From Candidatus Eiseniibacteriota bacterium (GTDB taxonomy: Bacteria > Eisenbacteria > RBG-16-71-46), in NCBI GenBank assembly GCA_016223045.1, contig JACRPT010000150.1, forward strand, positions 1 through 38,327: a stretch of DNA of 38,327 nucleotides. The letters run 5' to 3'. The notes beneath the pieces are model-generated. The model worked only from the letters and a program-made list of their open reading frames with translations. It was not told where the DNA came from and made no database searches. Shown piece by piece: positions 34,337 to 38,327 of this stretch. Both the position numbers and the translations under genes were made by a program. Each line of letters begins with the position of its first letter. The stretch's first letter is position 1.

Positions 34337-34750
34337 TCAGATCTCGAGCGCCTTCGCGGCCCGCTCGAAGTGCTCGGGCCTCACGTAGAGGATGTAGCCG
34401 TAGCTGCCGCGCCCGTCGGTGACGCAGGTCGAGGCGTAGACCTCGACGTCGGCGCGATGGAGCTTCGCATGAATCCCGGCCAGCGCGCCCAGCTCGTCGT
34501 CGCCCTGCACCAGCAGCGCCTTGTGCGGTCCACCCAGCGCAAGGCCGGCGTGTCGCGCCGCCTCCACCAGCTTCCCCCTGTCCTCGGGGAACAGCGTGAG
34601 CTGCGTGCGCAGGGGCCCCACCGGCACGGCGGTCAGGGCGAGCAGGTTCACGCCCTGGCCCGCGAGCTGCGTGAGCAGCTCGTAGGCTTCTCCCGGCTCG
34701 TCCTCGACCGTGGCATAGAAGTAGTCCACGCGACGGATGTTGAACGCCAT
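34337..34750 (-). CDS. Tandem ACT-domain protein
   Basis: 137-residue cytosolic protein composed of two ACT domains (about 3-68 and 75-135) and nothing else. The first shows 'YFYATVEDEPGEAYELLTQLAGQGVNLLAL', the usual ligand-binding loop and helix; the second shows 'ALLVQGDDELGALAGIHAKLHRADVEVYA'. ACT domains bind amino acids or other small ligands and act as sensors. There is no catalytic partner in the gene or next to it, so it probably regulates another protein. The ATG at 34750 has a purine-rich GGGAGGAG upstream. It is divergent from the nuclease gene. Confidence 0.85.
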   Translation of the reverse strand: MAFNIRRVDYFYATVEDEPGEAYELLTQLAGQGVNLLALTAVPVGPLRTQLTLFPEDRGKLVEAARHAGLALGGPHKALLVQGDDELGALAGIHAKLHRADVEVYASTCVTDGRGSYGYILYVRPEHFERAAKALEI

Positions 34751-35096
34751 GACTCCTCCTCCCGGCGGGGGATTCCCGCCCGTCTTCGTCCGGCCTCCGC
34801 ATCCCGCCTCACCCGAGCGCGGCCACGATGCGGCGTGGCGGGCGCTGCTCGCGGGGGGAGGGCTTCCGGGCCCAGTCTAAGCCGTGTCCGAAGGCCCGTC
34901 GAGGACAGGTCGTCACGCCGTCGCCCCGCTTGTGCCGGCAGCCTGCGCGATGACCGGACGGGAGCGTACGCGACTCGGCTCGCCCCGTGCACGCGGGCGA
35001 GGGGCACGCGCCCGAGGCCGTGGTTCACCCTGTTCGCGGCCCACCCCGTGCACGCGAGCCAGCGATGTCCGATAATGCCGGCCACGGAGGCCGCGC
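34751..35096. promoter_or_regulatory. Divergent intergenic region with direct repeat
   Basis: This 346-base gap lies between the ACT gene (minus) and the nuclease gene (plus). CCCCGTGCACGCG is repeated at 34983-34995 and 35044-35056, 61 bases apart and each centred on the palindrome GTGCAC. GATAAT at 35071-35076 is a good -10-like hexamer close to the nuclease start, but its -35 region is poor. No gene is visible. Confidence 0.3.
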
Positions 35097-36335
35097 GTGA
35101 GCCCATACTCCCACAGCAGGCTCGAGACCTACCGGCAGTGTCCCCGGAAGTTCCACTACCGCTACGTCGCGCGCGTGGAGCTTCCCGAGGAGCCGGAGCA
35201 GATCGCGGCCTTCCTCGGCTCGCGCGTGCACGAGGCGCTCGAGCACCTCTACACGCAGGTGCGCAAGGGGCCCGTCGTGGCCCTCCGCGACCTCCTCGAC
35301 CACTACCGGCGGATCTGGAACGAAGAGTGGACCGACCAGGTCGTCATCCACGACCAGGGGATGACCCCCGACGCGTACCGCGAGATCGGTGAGCGCTGCC
35401 TCGCCGGCTACTACCGGCGCCACCACCCGTTCGACCAGGCGATCACCGTGGACGTGGAGATGCGCCTGCGCTTCCCGCTCGATGAGAGCGCCGGCCACGT
35501 GATGACCGGTTTCATCGACCGGCTCGCCCGCACGCCCGACGGCACCTGGCAGATCCACGACTACAAGACCGCGAACCGGCTGCCCACGCAGGCCGCGCAG
35601 GACCGCGACACCCAGCTCGCGCTCTACCAGATCGGGCTGGCAACCATGTGGAAGGAGGTCGAGCGGGTCGAGCTGGTGTGGCACTTCCTCCGCTTCGACA
35701 CGTCCATCGTCTCGACGCGCACCCCCGGGCAGCTCGAGCAGGTGAGAGCCGGGACGCTCGCGACCATCGCCGACATCGAGTCGCGCGGGAAGTCGGAGGC
35801 CGGCTTCCCGCCGCGGGAGTCGGGCCTGTGCGACTACTGTGAGTTCCAGGCGCTCTGCCCGGTGCGCAGGCACCTGGTGCGGGTGCGGGCGCTCCCGCCC
35901 AACGAGTACCTGGGCGAACCGGGCGTGAGGCTCGTGGACCGATGGGACGAGCTGAGGCAGGAGCTGGACGCGCTTGCCGGGCGGGGCGCGGAGCTGAAGG
36001 AGCAGGTCGCGAAGGCCAAGGAGGCGCTGGCCGCCTACGCCGGCGAGAACGGAGCCGCGGCGGTGACCGGCACGGAGCGCGAGGCCACGGTGCGGGAGAT
36101 CGAGGCGGTGCTGTTCCCGCGCAAGACCGTGGAGACGGAAGAGGCCGACGCGCTGGAGGAGCGGCTGCGGCGCTCGCCGTGGTGGGACCTGGTGAGCGCG
36201 CTCGATCGCCGCCGGCTCGCGCGGTTGTGGAAGGAAGGTGAAGACGTGGACGGGGAACTGCGCAGGCTGCTCGCCGGGTACGTGAGGACGGAGAAGAGCG
36301 TGGACGTCCGGCTGCGGACGCGAAAGACGAAGTGA
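35097..36335 (+). CDS. RecB/Cas4-like PD-(D/E)XK nuclease with Fe-S cluster
   Basis: 412-residue protein of the PDDEXK_1 family. In order: 'YSHSRLETYRQCPRKFHYRYV' (first Cys at C15), 'LGSRVHEALEHLY' (His/Glu of the fold), 'GFIDRLARTPDGTWQIHDYKTA' (D141, D155, K157 of the nuclease site), 'QLALYQIGL' (QxxxY), and 'GLCDYCEFQALCPVR' (C245, C248, C254). The four cysteines C15...C245-x2-C248-x5-C254 are the 4Fe-4S clasp of AddB, RecB-like and Cas4 nucleases. A charged helical C-terminus (about 280-412) has coiled-coil character. The start is GTG 35097 with ACGGAGG upstream. It is not next to a helicase, CRISPR array or cas gene. DNA repair is the likely setting. Confidence 0.9.
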   Translation: MSPYSHSRLETYRQCPRKFHYRYVARVELPEEPEQIAAFLGSRVHEALEHLYTQVRKGPVVALRDLLDHYRRIWNEEWTDQVVIHDQGMTPDAYREIGERCLAGYYRRHHPFDQAITVDVEMRLRFPLDESAGHVMTGFIDRLARTPDGTWQIHDYKTANRLPTQAAQDRDTQLALYQIGLATMWKEVERVELVWHFLRFDTSIVSTRTPGQLEQVRAGTLATIADIESRGKSEAGFPPRESGLCDYCEFQALCPVRRHLVRVRALPPNEYLGEPGVRLVDRWDELRQELDALAGRGAELKEQVAKAKEALAAYAGENGAAAVTGTEREATVREIEAVLFPRKTVETEEADALEERLRRSPWWDLVSALDRRRLARLWKEGEDVDGELRRLLAGYVRTEKSVDVRLRTRKTK

Positions 36336-36367
36336 ACCCCGGCGGCGCTTCCGTCGTGGAGGGACGC

Positions 36368-36913
36368 ATGCGAATCGAACCCAGGTGCCTCGTGGTGCTG
36401 GTGACTCTCCTCGCGGCGGCGTGGCTCGCGCCGGATGCAGGCGCGGCTCCGGCCGCGCCCGCGCGCCCGATCCTGCGACCGGTGACCCCGGACGCGCGGC
36501 CCGCGCCCCGGGCGGCGCCGGGCGTGACGCCGCAGGCGCCGGTCGCCTACCGGCTGTCGCTCTCGGACTTCGTGATGGACGAGGTCGCCCCGGGCGAGCG
36601 CTTCCACCTGAAGTTCAAGGTCCAGGAGAACGGCACCTGCACGATCTACGTGGTGTTCCCCGTGGTGATCCTGGAGGCGGCGGGCGGTCGCCGGGACACG
36701 ATCCAGGACATCAACTACGAGGGAGCGCTCGGGTACCGTCTGGCGTGCGACGAGCTGCGCGGAGCCTGGGGCACCGCCGAATTCGAGGGCAGGTTCGGAG
36801 ACCCGGGGCCGGCGTGGCAGCGCCTGGGCATCTGGTTCGACCGGGCGGAGGTGAGGGAGTGCCACTGGTACCCGCTGGCGGCCCGGCTGAACTACCGGAT
36901 CAAGCCCGAATGA
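36368..36913 (+). CDS. Small exported protein of unknown function
   Basis: 181-residue protein with a signal peptide (1-26, ending AGA-A), then a Pro/Ala-rich linker (27-60) and a compact beta-rich domain (about 60-181) with Cys at positions in 'ENGTCTIYV', 'LACDELRG' and 'VRECHWYP'. The ATG is preceded by GGAGGGA. It follows the nuclease gene by 32 bases on the same strand. No family recognised. Confidence 0.7.
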   Translation: MRIEPRCLVVLVTLLAAAWLAPDAGAAPAAPARPILRPVTPDARPAPRAAPGVTPQAPVAYRLSLSDFVMDEVAPGERFHLKFKVQENGTCTIYVVFPVVILEAAGGRRDTIQDINYEGALGYRLACDELRGAWGTAEFEGRFGDPGPAWQRLGIWFDRAEVRECHWYPLAARLNYRIKPE

Positions 36914-36916
36914 CGG

Positions 36917-36949
36917 CGCGCGCCGGAGAGCGTGACTCTCCGGCGCGCG
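36917..36949. terminator. Strong bidirectional terminator hairpin
   Basis: A perfect 14-bp stem: CGCGCGCCGGAGAG (36917-36930) and CTCTCCGGCGCGCG (36936-36949) around a 5-base loop. It starts four bases after the stop of the plus-strand gene and lies 38 bases before the end of the minus-strand surface protein gene. Confidence 0.7.
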
Positions 36950-36986
36950 ATCCTCTACGCCCGCGGCCCGCGCCGCCCGCGCGGCG

Positions 36987-38327
36987 TCACCTGGTCATCA
37001 CGACCCGGCGCACCAGCACGCGCCCCGGCACGCGCAGCCTGACGAAGTAGAGTCCCGGCCGCGCGCCGCCGCGCGCGGCGGCGTCCCACTCCGCCTGGTG
37101 GCGCCCGGGCGCGTACGCGCCGTCGGCCAGCACCGCCACCTCGCGGCCCTGGATGTCCAGCACGCTCAGGCGCAGGCCGCACGCCCGCGGGACCGCGAAG
37201 CCGATGCGGGCGCTGCCGCGCAGCGGGTTGGGCCACACCGGCGCCAGCTCGAAGTCGGTGACCGCTCCCGATTCCACGCCCACGCCACTGGTGATGGTGA
37301 ATGCGGCGTCACTCAGGTCGAAGCGCGCGTTGCCCGCCGCGTCGCGGGCGATGACCTTGAGGAACGCGTCGGTCGTCGCCGGACCGGTGACCGTCCAGCC
37401 GTAGCTGCCGCTGTTCCCGAGGCCGGTCGCGAGCGAGTCGTACGGGCCCGCGGCCCCGGCGCGGGAGAGGAACAGGTCCACCGCCGTCACCGCCACGTTG
37501 TCCGTCGCGGTCCAGCTCAGGGTGGCCGTCGAGCCGATGCCCAGCAGCTCGCCGCCATTCGGGGCCACCACGAGCAGCGCAGGGCCAGCGGTGTCGGCGA
37601 AGGTGGCGGTCACCGCCTTGTCCGCGGTCATCACCAGCGTGACCGGGTTGGCGACGCCGCTGGTGTCTCCGCTCCAGCCCGTGAACGCCCAGCCCGAGTC
37701 GGGCGCCGCCGTGAGCTGGACGCTGGCTCCGTGGTCGTAGGACGCCTGGCTGGGGTTCTTCGTGACCGAGCCCCCGCCCACCACGGTCACCGTGAGCGTG
37801 TGGGTGTCGATCGCGAAGCTCGCGGCGATGGTGTGGTTCGCCGTCACGTTCGGGAAGTTGTAGCCGGTCACCGCGCCGACCGATCCGCCGTCCACCAGCA
37901 CGTCGGCCACGTGGTAGCCGGGGTCGGGCGCGATGGTGAACGCCTGGCTCGCACCGCAGAGCACCGGCACCGCCCCGCCCGGCGTGATGCTGCCGTTCGC
38001 CCCCGCGCTCGCCGCGATCGTGAACGTGTCGCGCGCGAAGCTCGCCGCGATGGTGTGGTTCGCCGTCACGTTCGGGAAGTTGTAGCTGGTCACCGCGCCG
38101 ACCGACCCACCGTCCACCAGCACGTCGGCCACGTGGTAGCAGGTGTCCGGGGTGATGGTGAACGCCTGGCTCGCACCGTGGCTCACCGGCACCGCGCCGC
38201 TCGGAGCGATCGCGCCGTTGGCGCCGGCGCTCGCCGTGATGGTGTGGATGTCGATCGCGAAGCTCGCGGCGATGGTGTGGTTCGCCGTCACGTTCGGGAA
38301 GTTGTAGCTGGTCACCGCGCCGACCGA
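36987..38327 (-). CDS. Large repeat-containing surface protein, C-terminal part (5' end beyond window)
   Basis: The visible 447 residues are the C-terminus of a longer exported protein whose start lies past 38327. Residues 1-about 175 are copies of a 74-residue repeat with 'YNFPNVTANHTIAASFA' and 'GYHVADVLVDGGSVGAVT', like the bacterial beta-repeats that follow InlB/BACON-type patterns. A related 'GGGSVTKNPSQASYDHGASVQLTAAPDSGWAFTGWSGD' repeat and an Ig-like domain ('APNGGELLGIGSTATLSWTATDN') follow. The last about 85 residues are a sorting tail ('VWPNPLRGSARIGFAVP', 'LDIQGREVAVL', 'PGLYFVRL', 'RRVVMTR'). It is expected on the cell surface, for adhesion or binding. Only the C-terminal end is certain. 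Confidence 0.85.
   Translation of the reverse strand, partial: SVGAVTSYNFPNVTANHTIAASFAIDIHTITASAGANGAIAPSGAVPVSHGASQAFTITPDTCYHVADVLVDGGSVGAVTSYNFPNVTANHTIAASFARDTFTIAASAGANGSITPGGAVPVLCGASQAFTIAPDPGYHVADVLVDGGSVGAVTGYNFPNVTANHTIAASFAIDTHTLTVTVVGGGSVTKNPSQASYDHGASVQLTAAPDSGWAFTGWSGDTSGVANPVTLVMTADKAVTATFADTAGPALLVVAPNGGELLGIGSTATLSWTATDNVAVTAVDLFLSRAGAAGPYDSLATGLGNSGSYGWTVTGPATTDAFLKVIARDAAGNARFDLSDAAFTITSGVGVESGAVTDFELAPVWPNPLRGSARIGFAVPRACGLRLSVLDIQGREVAVLADGAYAPGRHQAEWDAAARGGARPGLYFVRLRVPGRVLVRRVVMTR
37800..38327 (-). repeat. Tandem 222-bp repeats inside surface protein gene
   Basis: The same sequence recurs exactly 222 bases apart: the segment starting GTGTGGTTCGCCGTCACG is at 37831, 38053 and 38275. 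At least 2.4 copies are in the window and the array continues past its end. The unit is 74 codons, so copy changes keep the frame. Confidence 0.9.

Noticed and set aside
35097-36335. Cas4 of a CRISPR system
   Set aside because: No array of repeats and no cas1, cas2 or effector gene is in the window, and the protein is twice the usual Cas4 length.
37800-38327. CRISPR array
   Set aside because: The repeats are 222 bases long, contiguous, in frame and coding; there are no short repeats with unique spacers.

Overview
The window is a 38 kb piece of a very G+C-rich bacterial chromosome (about 70% by eye) with tightly packed genes, short gaps and clear purine-rich ribosome binding sites. Three secreted proteins end in a Gly-rich 'sorting' beta domain (pattern D-x-x-GR ... 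G-x-YF/YW-x-R-L ... R-x-x-V), and there are typical GT-C/TPR, DUF2911 and PIG-L genes. This fits the Fibrobacteres-Chlorobi-Bacteroidetes neighbourhood, most like Candidatus Eisenbacteria or a related uncultivated phylum. That placement is inference from protein style; no rRNA or tRNA gene is visible.

Layout. 1-2,280: a secreted GH43/GH32-like beta-propeller protein with a sorting tail. 2,281-3,068: a damaged double-HTH regulator gene and an 11-G homopolymer. 3,069-9,758 (all minus): adenosine deaminase, a zinc-ribbon/DUF2007 protein, and a five-gene metabolic block made of an isocitrate/isopropylmalate-type dehydrogenase, an HMG-CoA-lyase-type enzyme, a class III CoA-transferase and a LeuC/LeuD-type hydro-lyase. 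10,167-15,807 (plus): a POT-family peptide transporter, a GT-C-like membrane protein with TPRs, an exported MEMO1-like protein and a methyltransferase. 15,924-17,255: an orphan exported protein with an internal duplication, in locally lower-G+C DNA. 17,433-22,068 (all minus): HIT hydrolase, FmdB-type zinc ribbon, a small membrane protein, a methyltransferase, a complete HepT/MntA toxin-antitoxin pair and acetyl-CoA synthetase. 22,324-23,193: a secreted DUF2911 protein. 23,288-30,584 (minus): a sodium:solute symporter, a small membrane protein and a PIG-L deacetylase in one overlapping operon, then an NnrS-like membrane protein and an AbgT-family transporter. 30,902-36,913: a secreted sorting-domain protein, an EamA permease with Xaa-Pro aminopeptidase, a double-ACT protein, an Fe-S PD-(D/E)XK nuclease and a small exported protein. 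36,987-38,327: the C-terminal part of a large repeat-containing surface protein that runs off the window.

How the genes work together. The most interesting unit is the 4,646-9,758 block. It has every enzyme class of a 2-oxoacid elongation cycle (hydro-lyase plus beta-decarboxylating dehydrogenase), but no synthase. In place of the synthase are a thioester-conserving pair, a CoA-transferase and a metal-dependent acyl-CoA lyase. This would let the organism run the chemistry reversibly, for instance citrate/citryl-CoA or citramalate/citramalyl-CoA interconversion. The remaining genes suggest a heterotroph that scavenges peptides, nucleosides, acetate and acylated sugars: POT transporter, aminopeptidase, AbgT, adenosine deaminase, acetyl-CoA synthetase and the deacetylase-symporter operon.
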